60,000 nucleotides of DNA from Phoronis australis (taxonomy: Eukaryota; Phoronida; Phoronidae), in the NCBI GenBank assembly GCA_002633005.1, contig NMRA01000451.1:168892-228891 (forward strand), in the 5' to 3' direction. Each line of letters begins with the position of its first letter. The first letter of the stretch is position 1. A program made the position numbers and the translations under genes. Shown here piece after piece: positions 1-10,399 of this stretch. The notes beneath the pieces were generated by a model. The model was not told the DNA's origin and searched no databases. It saw only the letters and a program-made list of their open reading frames with translations.

Positions 1-2440
1 GTTATGAGAATGAAACTTAGCCAAAATGTTGACAAAACATGTTACTTTCATTTCATAAAATAAAAACTTTGTCAGCCAGTTTATTAGTTATATATTTTGG
101 CACCTCAAATGTACTAAAATGAGAAATTTTCATATATCTGAGATCGATGCGTGAGCACCGTAAAATCCGATTGTCCTTCATGTTTTTCGATATTTTGCAA
201 CAAGTTAGTTCCTCCTGAATGTTTTGAACGTTTTACTACTGATCACTTAGGGCTATAGTACCCCTAAATACCATACATGGCTCCATTTTGTAAAAAGCCG
301 ATTATGTCCTCCACAGTGAACAGGGTTAGACATGAACTCGACAAATGTAGGTTATTTTGATTTACAGTTGTTTTACTTTGCAATTTCCTCATGGGTATTT
401 CTTCACACATATTCAAGTCAGATTTTCTGTTGATCAAATGTTCATGCAATGCATTGTAATATCAAATGAAGGATAAGTTTGGTTGCATGACCGCAATTTT
501 TCCCACGACTTAAAACAAAAGACCGCAGAAATTTTCCTGACGAAATACCGGGTTTGCAGTTCTGTAAAAACATTCGAATGACAAGACAAACTCCACCACT
601 GTCCATGGCAACTCGTCGCATGTTTTTCGCCCATCGGTCCTATCATTGTTTTCCTTTGTTGTGTCATTGTTGGATGTAACAACACAGGTCGCATGGATAT
701 AGAACCTTGCGTACATCAGACCGTTGCCGATAAGTGCTCGTCATTATATCTTTATTATAACAACGGAAACAATGAAGATGCTAATCTATTGTTCTCTATG
801 CGACCAGGTTTCCCGTGGATGACCACAGAAGAGGAATCCCAAAGTATCCACAAACAATGACCACGCACCTTAGTAACTATTACCGCGCACACGAATCCTT
901 TCCGTGGAACCTAAACACCAAATTTTTATATCCGTGTATTGTGTTGTATTGCTCATGGTACGGGTTCAGACTCTGTTGTATTAAGATTCCAATCCCCAAC
1001 CCTGTAATATGTAGTTTGAGTAAAATTTCTAGACAATGCAGGTTTATGGATTTATTCTCCTTCAAATGAAGAGTAAAAATCAAATTCTGCACAGGTTTTT
1101 TAAAAGTAATCACTTATTGGAAGATCACACATCTAAAAAATAAAACAATGTTTGACAATTTTATTCATTATCTTATTTGAAAATTGCCTACCTCACAGAC
1201 AACTCATCTAAGTTGAAAATATTCCTTGTGAAAAAATATAAAATACCAACCAGAGACTTGTGTACTACAGAATATGTTTTCGTAATACAATGCAAAGATA
1301 ACTGTACAGTCAAAAGTGCAAATATTATGACTCTAATAAAAAATTGCCTTCTAGATCTTTTCAACACTCTAATTGCTACAGGACAGAGTCAACCACACAA
1401 AGCCCATAAAGTCAGGGAATTACATTTAAGGTGATGCAGTCTCACTGCGAAAAAGTGATTTCGCAATATCGCTGACAACACTGGAAATCTCTTCTTCACA
1501 AACTTGAGGTAGCTGTATTTACCACATCAATGTTCTTATCAAAACTAACCACCACAAAATGAAAAATTGGCTTGTCGGTTCCAATTAGGCAGCATTTTAC
1601 AATGAAATGGTCATGAAAAAATACTTTTGCAACATGGTTTGCATTACAATTGCCCTACGATTACAGTTGTACATACATACTAGACCAGTAACAAAATTAC
1701 CCATGGGAACCATAAAATGGTCAATTCGCCAAAAAAACAAGGAGCCACCAGAGCTAATGTGCCAATACTTTTCAGTACTGCAACAAAAAATCATTTGAAG
1801 TGGACATAAACTCGCCTAAAATCACATAAAACAACTTTTGATTTAGATATTTTACCATCACGAAATAGGTATTACTTCCAGGTCACTTTTGAGCAATTTC
1901 AGAACTTTGAAAGATCTGGCAATATGCAATTGCTAAAGACCAGACTAATAGTGTGCGATTTTATACACACAGCATGGTCTCAAGGAATAGCAAACTGTCA
2001 ATTCGCTACAATTCCAGAAATCACTTCCCATCTGGATAAGGAACAAACTGAGCAAAGTTTATAGAGGTAAATGGTCTAAATCAAAACTTATTACCTCCTG
2101 GACAGAATATGGGTTTACAACCCAGGCAGAAAGATAAGTTAACAAAACCAGCCTAACTGCAACAGGGTCTCAAATTTCAGTAATATATACCCATTTACAA
2201 ACAAAAATCTATAATGGTAAATAAAATGCGGAAACATAAATTCAGATCAATTACGCATCTTCAAGGAAAAGGAACAGTACAGTGGTCAGAAATCATCTAA
2301 ATGTGATGGCCACACTGAGAAATCCTGTCAGACCAAAAAATCCAGTGGCTAAACAAAATGAACAATGTACCATTACCATGTGGCCCAGGATCATAATCCG
2401 TGCCTGGACAAAAATTCAGTCTTAGACTAGGTAAATTTTA
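1..2440. other. No recognisable gene (AT-rich)
   Basis: AT-rich sequence with only short open frames on both strands. None shows a recognisable domain, a splice-bounded exon or a credible start context. I see no RNA gene and no clear repeat structure. Confidence 0.5.
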
Positions 2441-2559
2441 GACTTGTGCTGTTCACACAAGCAGTTCTGGTGCAAACAAAGCTTGCGACAACACACAAGC
2501 CTACTTCCCTACACAGCTGTGCTGATACAATAATGCCCCCACTGGATTTAGCAGATCAG

Positions 2560-2890
2560 CCAGAGTATTTACAGGTCCAGCCACTGTACTGTTTCCTCCC
2601 TTTGAATTTTTACAATGCTACATCCTTGACAATCGCAGATTGCCTCTTTCAATGCATACTCCACTTCCTCTGTCCCAGTTTCCCCACATTTGCTGAGAGT
2701 GGCCTATCTCAAGAAATTATTTTGGACCTGTTGTGGTATAAGCCAGTAATCTTTGGCAAATACTTTTTCCCCCGACTCGTTCCTCAAGCTACAAATTCTC
2801 TTTGACATATCTTCTGGGAGTAGACTTTACGGCCTCTCTCTAGCCCCCTCACTTAGTTGTCCAGAAGGGTACCTTCTTGCTGGTTGTGAA
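2560..2890 (-). pseudogene. Possible relic of a transposase N-terminal helix-turn-helix
   Basis: Read on the minus strand, three frames in turn give coding-like pieces: RKWS, then EYALKEAICDCQGCSIVKI, then STVAGPVNTLADLLNP. The order and spacing recall the N-terminal HTH of pogo/psq-type transposases (an RKW-S-E-E-type start, A-L-K-E-A-I, then a segment like P-x-S-T-V). Several stops and frame changes would be needed, so if real it is a dead fragment. The resemblance is from memory of the family pattern and could be chance. Confidence 0.25.
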
Positions 2891-2964
2891 CTTTTCCATA
2901 CCCAACCTTTACTAATAATCGGCAAGTCTCCAACTTCAGCAGAAGCCACTTCTTCAGCATAAGC

Positions 2965-4770
2965 CTTTCCTGATTCCTAAAATTGTATTAATGAAAAAAT
3001 TAAACATATTAAATTTAATGTGGCCATTTCGGCTCAGAAAATATGAATACCAAGCTAAAGTGAAGGCACCAATATTTTTGACGGCTTTAGCATGTTTAAT
3101 TAACTTCATAATCGCAGAAATTCATTGGCAGACATAACATACTCCCTAGTCTCTAAAAGTAGTTCATGGGCAGAAGTCATGTTACACATTTGGTGGTTGT
3201 TATGAAAAGTTATGATGACTACCTATTTTCTATGCCAATGTATACATGTAGTTGCATAAACATCAACACATTTGAATAAGATATGATTAAGCAATAAGGC
3301 CCAAGTTATAAGCAATCACGGTGTGACAATAAAAGTATTTTTGCATGAATGACATGCTTCTAAAAATATTCCTCAGGGTCAGACCCTGGAGTTTAGTGAT
3401 TCCTACCTGAGCTCACACGAAGCAGGACGTTGAACCTTGACTTAACGTCTTTGGTCATTTTCAGACCTCTATCAGGCTCTATCGGATTTCTCCTCTAGTG
3501 TGCAGTGGATGTTCTCAGTGTCTTTGGCGACAGCAATATATCTCGAGTGTTGTAACGATGATTCGGGCAAGTGAATCTAATACGGTAGATTACGTAGCTC
3601 CTGCTGCACAGCTGCCTCTGAGACAGACACTAGCTGAGACAGACTACTTCTCAGGAGGACACGTTCCACCTCCACATCAGCTCCACGTACTCTTATAAGG
3701 TGCTCAAATGTCTCGCTCTATACCTTGTGCATTTCCCAAGAGTTTTCAAACTTGTTTCTCTCAGCAATTTGTAGAAATACCACATTCGATGCGAATGGCA
3801 GTGCCAAATAAATAGATAAATTCGCAAACCCGCACTTTAGGTCAGCCATCATTCAACTAACGCATTGTAAGCTTTAGTTTGGTATTCAGACGAGTTGGAT
3901 GAACAAATTTAGTATAATTTCATATTTTAGTAGGAAATGCTAGTGTCCTTAAAATTAATTAAAAAAACATATAAGCAAACCAATTCTTTTAATTGTTGTA
4001 TTATACCACGGCATATTAATGCGTAGAAACGGCGCACAACTGGTGACTGGTTTAACATGACAAATACACATACGCGGTCTGAAAATAGTGAAATTCAGAA
4101 CCTATTACCAAGCCTGCCTGAAGGGCTGACAAAGTTTTTATTGTATTAATTTCAAGGGCATGGAGTCTTCTACATGTCCATGTTATTATTTTTAGTTTTC
4201 TCGTGGGGGCAGCTTCGCTAAGAGGGTACAACTTACTGCTAGTTTTTCACAAGAAGGAAATGTTCCTCCACGGAAGCAGTTCCAGTGTTACCATGGTAAC
4301 CGATATTGCAGTGTCGGTGCCGTTTTTTACTGACATTGGTCATGAACCTATCATGTGATATCAATATTTTTCAGAAACGATTCTGTTTGAAGCAGAAACT
4401 GGAGTAGAAAATTTGGTCAAAAATGACTCATTCCACACCAAGAAATTGCCTCATTTTGCCCCCAAGAACACTTCCCTTGTATCTCCTAAACCACCAAACT
4501 TTGTGATGTCATACTTCACCCAATTTCTCTCATCCCTAATGTGATTTATCAGACTAAACATGGATCTGAATGGCTGACCCCCCACCTTGGCGCTTGTTGG
4601 CTGTAAAGTGGTCGGTGGATCCGTGGACTGATACTTAATCATCAGAGAGTATGTTTCAATGGTTTTTACGCAGATTCATCGCGTTTTAAAACGGATCATA
4701 TGTAAGTTACTGACAACAAGCCAAACCCGTCACATTTCATAAAAAACACCTGGGTCAGATGTGGAAGATT
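2965..4770. other. No recognisable gene
   Basis: Mostly AT-rich, with a somewhat GC-richer patch near 3,360-3,700 that contains a short open frame without recognisable features. No domain, exon or RNA gene could be supported. Confidence 0.45.
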
Positions 4771-4848
4771 AACACACAGTGATACCTAGCCAGCCAGCTA
4801 GCTGTATGAAGACTGTCGTCAAAATACATCTAGGTACCACTGTGTGTT
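4771..4848. repeat. 19-bp inverted repeat with 40-base spacer
   Basis: AACACACAGTGATACCTAG at 4771-4789 is matched by its reverse complement at 4830-4848 with one mismatch (18 of 19). The 78-base unit could fold as a hairpin in RNA or be the remains of a small MITE. No gene overlaps it. Confidence 0.75.
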
Positions 4849-5475
4849 TTTCTTCCCTAGAACCCGAACATTGCACACAGACAGGGTTACCGTAATTCTG
4901 CTCGTCACATCGTCGCGAAACTTGTATCAACATGTAAAACTAAAGACCGGACGGGGTGCATGCAAAATCTGGGAATCAATCGACTCTCACCTTGCCCGTT
5001 AAAGCCGTTTAAGTGAAAAATAATGCAATAAACGTCATTTTCTTGTGTAACAATGAAAACTATGTTGTCGTTCTGAAAACAGTATGCTCGTGTCAGACGC
5101 ACGCGCCATTTCCTAAATTTTTGCGACATCTCTCGGGAGATGATGATAGCATGGCAGTCGCAAAATTTCTTCTGAAATTCGGTTTTTCGGAATCATAATT
5201 CTAAAAACGTATAATGAAGTGAAACCAGTTCCCAATAATTTGTTGTGACGTGTACGCAACCTCGTAAAAGAACAACACTTGATTGAAGAATGGGCGAAAA
5301 AAGAAACTGGCCAATAGGTGACGCAATATTTCATGGCGCCGAAAGCCGTCGCTAAAGGTCGCTCCACAACTTTAGCAGCAGAATATCGGTAGAACGCCAT
5401 TTTTTCCAACACCGTTAAATAATTTAGTTTACTCAAGGATGACTGTAGTTTTTAATGACACTAATTTTGTCAGAT
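4849..5475. other. No recognisable gene between inverted repeat and vWA gene 3' end
   Basis: Both strands carry open frames of 60-107 codons that overlap each other. None has a signal peptide, domain motif or splice context. It is probably intergenic sequence beyond the 3' end of the vWA-like gene on the minus strand. Confidence 0.4.
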
Positions 5476-5481
5476 TTTATT
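5476..5481 (-). terminator. Candidate poly(A) signal of the vWA-like gene
   Basis: TTTATT on the plus strand reads AATAAA on the minus strand, about 227 bases after the vWA-like stop codon. It lies just beyond the hairpin at 5487-5557, so that hairpin would be in the 3' UTR. Confidence 0.4.
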
Positions 5482-5486
5482 TTACC

Positions 5487-5557
5487 ACTTTTTTACCCAC
5501 ATCGGTGCAAAGCTGTATACTGAATGTACAGCTTTGCAATGATGTGGGTAAAAAAGT
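5487..5557 (-). repeat. Near-perfect 33-bp hairpin in the likely 3' UTR of the vWA-like gene
   Basis: The arm at 5487-5519 is the reverse complement of 5525-5557 with one mismatch and two positions that pair as G-U in RNA; the loop is only five bases. The arms contain ACCCACATC and GCAAAGCTGTA and end in a T-run and an A-run. It lies between the vWA-like stop codon and a candidate AATAAA. It could be a structured 3' UTR element, a short-hairpin small-RNA precursor or a fold-back transposon remnant; the sequence does not decide. Confidence 0.8.
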
Positions 5558-5707
5558 ACCAAGGCTTGCTGGCTAACCGGATTCATCAACATAATCACAC
5601 TAACCAATGACACTTATCTTGAATTCGCACAAACGTAGTACAGCAAATATTAAAAAATGAGTCCAAGCTCGAGTTTGAGCACAAAGATGAGATCACGGGT
5701 TCTTGAG

Positions 5708-6490
5708 TTAGTATCGTGCCTTACTTCTAAGAGGAACACCCTTGCAAGTATGTCTCTTGTCTTTCTTTAACTCTGCACTTTGCGTGAACAAGTAGCATTT
5801 GGTTTTATCAATTGGGCTTTTGACACCATATTTGTGCACACAAAGCGCATTGATGGTCGTTGCAAACTTTTCCGTGAGATCCGGGACCGAAAGTAACGGT
5901 TTCCGTGGCTTCATAACACTCAGTTGCTCATTTTCTGCTGCAATAAACAAGTCGCTGCCAAGCATTCGGGAAATCTCTAAATGTTCCTCATTGAGTGGAT
6001 GTGGAAAAGTGAAATCGACAAATGCCAGTTCAAAAGGGTTCGTACTGATCTTTCTATAGTTCACCTCATCTCGAGTGAAATTGAAAACAAATAAATTGAG
6101 CAGGAATTTCGCTCTTGTCGATCTTTGTGTTATCTTCTCCAATTCATTGCGACATTTTGTGAATTGTATTGACGAAGATACATCATCCCTATGAAATGGG
6201 TCATGTGAGAGTTTTTCCAGTGTTTCTTGCAGGGAGTATGACTCTATTGGCACGATTGCTTCCAAGTCGTAACCACATCCATAAATTCCAAATTTAACGT
6301 CTCCCTTGTAGTCAAGAGATTCGATGACGTTTTCTATAAACATCGCAATATGGAAGTGCCATTTCTTAAATCGATGAGCGCCTCTTGCTGTATCGACAAG
6401 TATGAAAACATCAGCGCCTAAGCATCTTGGTTGAGGTAAAGCATGTGCCGAAAGATGCAAAAGCACGATAACTATCGCTTCAGTATACAT
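5708..6490 (-). CDS. Secreted von Willebrand factor A-like protein with degenerate MIDAS
   Basis: A 260-residue single-exon frame. Residues 1-18 are a typical signal peptide (MYTEAIVIVLLHLSAHA). From about residue 26 the fold follows a vWA domain: strand A-D-V-F-I-L-V-D-T, an amphipathic helix, a second strand K-F-G-I-Y-G, then a strand L-F-V-F-N-F. Later M-L-G-S-D-L-F-I-A-A and a helix ending at A-L-C close the fold. The metal-binding DxSxS is D33-T-A-R-G, keeping only the Asp, and the later Asp of vWA domains is not evident, so metal-dependent ligand binding is doubtful. A basic C-terminal tail of about 50 residues with two further Cys follows. The ATG was chosen because it gives the signal peptide; a 77-codon frame overlapping the start is a shadow. 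Intronless structure could mean a retrocopy or a lineage-specific secreted family. Ligand and role are unknown. Confidence 0.7.
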   Translation of the reverse strand: MYTEAIVIVLLHLSAHALPQPRCLGADVFILVDTARGAHRFKKWHFHIAMFIENVIESLDYKGDVKFGIYGCGYDLEAIVPIESYSLQETLEKLSHDPFHRDDVSSSIQFTKCRNELEKITQRSTRAKFLLNLFVFNFTRDEVNYRKISTNPFELAFVDFTFPHPLNEEHLEISRMLGSDLFIAAENEQLSVMKPRKPLLSVPDLTEKFATTINALCVHKYGVKSPIDKTKCYLFTQSAELKKDKRHTCKGVPLRSKARY

Positions 6491-6868
6491 TGTTCATGAT
6501 CATAACAAAACATGTTGTCAACACATATATCTATGAAGCAGAAACCGTATTCATGACGACACGTCGCGTAAATCAAGCGAAGAAACGCTGAACCGAAGAA
6601 GAAATGTGCTTCATGGAACACAGGCAGACCAATTTCCGAATGACTCAAAACCACGTAAGAAACATAAGGGTTGGACACTAAAACTTTGGGGAGCCTAGGG
6701 TCCAAAATTCAGCTGTACAAAACCTAAATAAAATCTGCGTGCATCTATCTCAGGCTCGTCTCGCGTAAGCCTCTAAAGCTTTGTTTTCCTCTGATCCCAT
6801 TCAATTGTCCTCGTGAGTGATGAATTGCCGACTGAATTTCCAAAGCAATCATAACACTTAGTAACACC

Positions 6869-6890
6869 AATAAACGCCCGGGCGTTTATT
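6869..6890. repeat. Perfect 22-bp palindrome centred on CCCGGG
   Basis: The left half AATAAACGCCC is followed directly by its exact reverse complement GGGCGTTTATT. The same GGGCGTTTATT terminus recurs near 8,064 and, inverted, at 8,006. The palindrome therefore looks like two transposon ends abutting head to head. Confidence 0.85.
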
Positions 6891-8015
6891 CGGAAAGGGG
6901 GTGTGTAAACGGAAAGTCGGTATTTTGGCTACGTAAATACCAGCATGATGCGCAATATGTATTTTTGTAAGTGAAACAGTCCTTCTGGGTGGATTTGTAG
7001 TCCTTAAAAGGACTGCTGATACCTGCTAACAACCTTAATTTTGTAGCAACTTTTGCAATATCTGCCCAGCGGGACAAGAAAATTAATGTGCATAACACTT
7101 CTAGACCTCCTTGCGACAAAGTTGATAGCACCCAAGGTCGCTTAGTAGAAAATCTATGAGCTTCGGCTTGAATACTCCCTCCACGTATTGTGAAAAAAAT
7201 AACGAATTCGAGCGTGTGAAATTTCGGGGTCGAACGGAGCTCAACACACATTGCTACCAAACTCATTTTGACGACAGCCTTCATGCAGCTAACTGGCCGG
7301 TTACGTCGGTCACGTTCAGTCTGCGGTGGTTCTGTTTTGTGGTTGGGGCGGTCATGTTTTTAGGTGCGCCTGTCCCATTTTTGATGCGGTGGTCCCATTT
7401 GATTACGTAGATCCTGTTTTGAGGTGAGTTGGTCCGCTGTGGAGTACCGGTGGTCATGTTTTGGGTCCGGCGGTCATGTTGTTTCTCACCCGTGTATCAG
7501 TATTGGCTTTAAAACGACCAGAAAGAATGCACCCCAGAGAGGATATTGCAGCCACCCCCCCCTCATCCTACGAGAACCTCCTGGAATTTTTATCTTCAGT
7601 CATGCGGAAAATCCGACAAGAAATCATTATCACAGCGCTTGAATGTTGTCGCATAGCTGCAAATTGTCTCTACCGTATTCCTCAACGCCCGGCTTCGGTA
7701 ACACATGGGGTACAACTTGGGTATCCAAGAGATGGATGGCAAGTCGCGAGATCCCTTCAGCGGCTCGAAGGTGGAAAGAAATTCGGAGGAGGAGCTGGAT
7801 GAAAACATTGACATGGACTGAATACACGTAGATTAAGAGGTTTCGTGGCTGATTTTTTATTTAAAACTGTTTTTAATAATTTTATGTTGGTAAATGCATA
7901 GCTCGGCAACACCTTATTAGTTTTTATAATTGATAAATGCTCCAGAAAACTGACTTTGTGACTAAAAGTTGACCCTATGTGGGCTTTTAAAAGGAAAATT
8001 TTCTCATAAACGCCC
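6880..8015. mobile_element. Probable DNA transposon or MITE bounded by GGGCGTTTAT termini
   Basis: GGGCGTTTAT at 6,880-6,889 has its inverted copy ATAAACGCCC at 8,006-8,015. Between them lies a patch (7,291-7,490) of imperfect repeats of the type GCGGTGGTC-C/A-TGTTTTG, followed by a coding-like stretch. That stretch includes a 38-codon frame on the plus strand at 7,705-7,821 ending in the acidic EEELDENIDMD, as protein C-termini often do, and an overlapping frame with EIIITALECCRIAANCL. These could be transposase remnants, but I cannot assign a superfamily and found no clear target-site duplication. A further GGGCGTTT-type terminus lies at about 8,104. Confidence 0.4.
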
Positions 8016-8119
8016 CACTATCTGGATACTCGACTCGAGAAGTTGCAACACAAAATATACGCCAATGGGCGTTTATTCTGCATAATTTTCCGACTAAACA
8101 CACATGGGCGTTTCATTGG

Positions 8120-9236
8120 GTGGGCTTATCTACGGAAAAAAACCCGGTAATTGAAAAGTATTCACAAGCTTATACTTTTGATAAGTTTTTCAACCCACCT
8201 CAGTCAAGCTTTTTAGCGGGTGGAAATACCCTCCATTCGATTATTATTCCTTTCATGAAGCAGAAAGACTTAAATGACATACAACATGTGAAAGTAAAAT
8301 ATTTGTAGAGCATAAAAATGCTAAAATACCGTGAACAACAACATGTGGGTCCTGCATGCCTCCAATGATTCCACATGCACACTTTGGTAGTATCGGCCGA
8401 CCTTTTCACATGACTCGTACGCTCATTTACAAACCACCGACGAACTTTCGATTTATTTGCGACACAAACTATGTCAACGAAATTATCAAGTTTTAATTAT
8501 TACAGTTCTAAGTCTTAAAGTAAACCAAAATTTGTGTGACTAGTGCACACAACTATACGGGTTGCAAGCTCAAAGCACGGCATCAACACGGTTACAATTG
8601 TGGTTCCCCGCGGAATTTCAGCTTGACGTCTAATTAAGAAAGACTTCCGGTAAAAAGTAAAAGATTAACTTTAACAATCAAAAATATGTATAATTGACTG
8701 GCAGTTATGAACTATACCATAGAAGTACTGAAGACCCACTGGGAGCACTAAATCTGCGCTGTGTCCCAAAGACCTACGGCAAAGAAAGTATCTTTGCCTA
8801 CGGAAAGTACTAAATCAGACTTGCGTTAAAGGTATACGGTCCGAGTTATAGAAGAAAAAAACTCTTAACGCCGTTTAAGCCTGTGTTTTGATGTGACATG
8901 GAGTTCAAAATGTTATTAACTTTCAACGCGTGTAAAAATTTTGAAAAAATCGTCTTAAATACTGCAAACGAATGAAATGTTTACAAAGAATATAATATCC
9001 CAGATGTTCTAATGGATGTAAACATTACAACAACGCATGCTCAGCCACAGATCTAGAGGGCAACAGAATTTAGGTCGAGCCCGTTGTTAAACGGGGACCT
9101 ATGAAAAAATTGGCAAAGTAAATGAAACTGAAAGAGAAAGTATACACTAAAGGTGCACTTAGAAATAAGTAATATAAGGTTATTGATCTGTCAGAACGCA
9201 TTAAACGGGATAAATGAATATAATTAAAGGGAATTG
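8120..9236. other. No recognisable gene
   Basis: AT-rich sequence with only short frames. It may be the distal part of the retroelement whose tandem repeats begin at 9,237, but no terminus could be identified. Confidence 0.4.
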
Positions 9237-9497
9237 TAAACTGAAGTAAACACCCAAGGTGCTACCAGATAGAGTAGTCTAAGTGAGGACCACTGATGAA
9301 GTGTAAACTGAAGTAAACACCCAAGGAGTTACCAAATAGACGGGTCCGAATGGCCGGACCGAGCCGTATGAAGAATAAACTAACGTAGGCACCCAAGGCG
9401 CTATCAGATAGAGAAGTCCGTGTAGGGGACCTCTACAGTCACGTGGGAAACTAAAGGAAACACCCAGTGGGTTACCAGACAAAGTCGTACCTGAAAG
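9237..9497. repeat. Four tandem repeats of about 71 bp
   Basis: Units start at about 9,237, 9,304, 9,376 and 9,447, each beginning with AAACTGAAGTAAACACCCA or a variant, then GG-G-T-TACCA-ATAGA. The second half of several units contains a small inverted repeat: GGTCCG/CGGACC in unit 2, GTCC/GGAC in unit 3. The array lies just 3' of the SGNH hydrolase ORF on the minus strand, so it is probably part of the same retroelement, perhaps an internal or terminal repeat region. A minus frame across it is open because the period is near a multiple of three; I do not treat it as coding. Confidence 0.8.
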
Positions 9498-9625
9498 TTA
9501 TAATGCAAAATATGAGTAATGAAATAAGAAGATGGGAAAGAGGACCGAGGAATGGGGCAATCAGATAATTACGTGCATACTGAAAATATACAAAGAATTA
9601 AATGGGGGTATGAGATAAGGAACAA

Positions 9626-10231
9626 TTACGAGAGGAGATCCAGGAGGCGGAGGTGATGTCCCAAAGCGAAGCAGACGCTGAGAGATTGCTTGCGGATGCC
9701 TGAAAGGTTAAAGTGAATGAAGTCGGGGCGGTAAAGCTGTAAAGGGTCTTTCCAGAACCCGCCACTACGGGTCCAAAGGAAGATTCTGGGATGGTCGGCG
9801 CGGAGGCGTTTGAGGTGGAAGTTAAGGGATTGGCAACGAGTAAATAAAGTGCCGTCATCGTGGAAACGGAGGAATACCATGCCAATTATGACCGACTGCA
9901 CAGAAGGGCAAGATTGGAGGATAGACTCGGAAAACGAAATGAGGTCGTGGGCCAAAGACAAAGGGTGAGATTCGGGATGAGACAGATCGTTTTCGGCGAT
10001 CTGTAGGAACACTAGAGTGGCCGAGAATTCGACAATAGCTGAGGTTAAATGGCGAACAGAACGAGGGCCAGAGGCTACTGTGACCCCGAACAACCCTAAG
10101 GAGTTGGTGGATACTGAGGACTCGTGGAAGCCCAGATTGGTAAAACCCTGGTCGGTCGCCGCAGACGATTTAAGATAGGCTTCCAGCCAACGCACGCAAG
10201 AACTGCCCAAAATCAAACAGCTAGGTGGCAT
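9626..10231 (-). CDS. SGNH/GDSL-type hydrolase ORF of a DIRS/Ngaro-like retrotransposon
   Basis: A 201-codon open frame. Block I is L-I-L-G-S-S-C-V-R near residues 7-14, matching G-D-S-x-x-R with Asp replaced by Ser but the nucleophile Ser11 retained. Block III is Q-I-A-E-N-D at about 77-82 (usually G-x-N-D). Block V is D170-F-I-H173 followed by FNLSG, matching the D-x-x-H-L-N-x-x-G pattern. SGNH esterase-like domains are known in Ngaro-type and some CR1-type retrotransposons. The gag, RT and RNase H pieces of a DIRS/Ngaro-like element 3-4 kb away support that origin. Unlike those pieces this frame has no stop or shift, although block I is altered. It is a retroelement gene or an intact fragment of one, not a host lipase. 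Confidence 0.7.
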   Translation of the reverse strand: MPPSCLILGSSCVRWLEAYLKSSAATDQGFTNLGFHESSVSTNSLGLFGVTVASGPRSVRHLTSAIVEFSATLVFLQIAENDLSHPESHPLSLAHDLISFSESILQSCPSVQSVIIGMVFLRFHDDGTLFTRCQSLNFHLKRLRADHPRIFLWTRSGGFWKDPLQLYRPDFIHFNLSGIRKQSLSVCFALGHHLRLLDLLS

Positions 10232-10399
10232 GAGAGCAAATCAGGAAACAAAGTACGATACCTTACTGAGGTGAATAGACTTAGAATGCTGAAACTTCAA
10301 AGAGAAATTCATGGAAAACTGAAATTTGGAGAGAATTATGGACAATTGCCCAGTGTTGCAACAAGACAAAGAGATCACGTGGTACAATTAAACCAATAA

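Noticed and set aside
6472-6705. 77-codon minus frame overlapping the vWA-like start
   Set aside because: Different frame, no signal peptide or domain; overlaps the 5' end and promoter of the supported gene.
9279-9482. 67-codon minus frame with repeated A/T-P-W-V pieces
   Set aside because: Openness follows from the near-72-bp repeat period; no start context or family.
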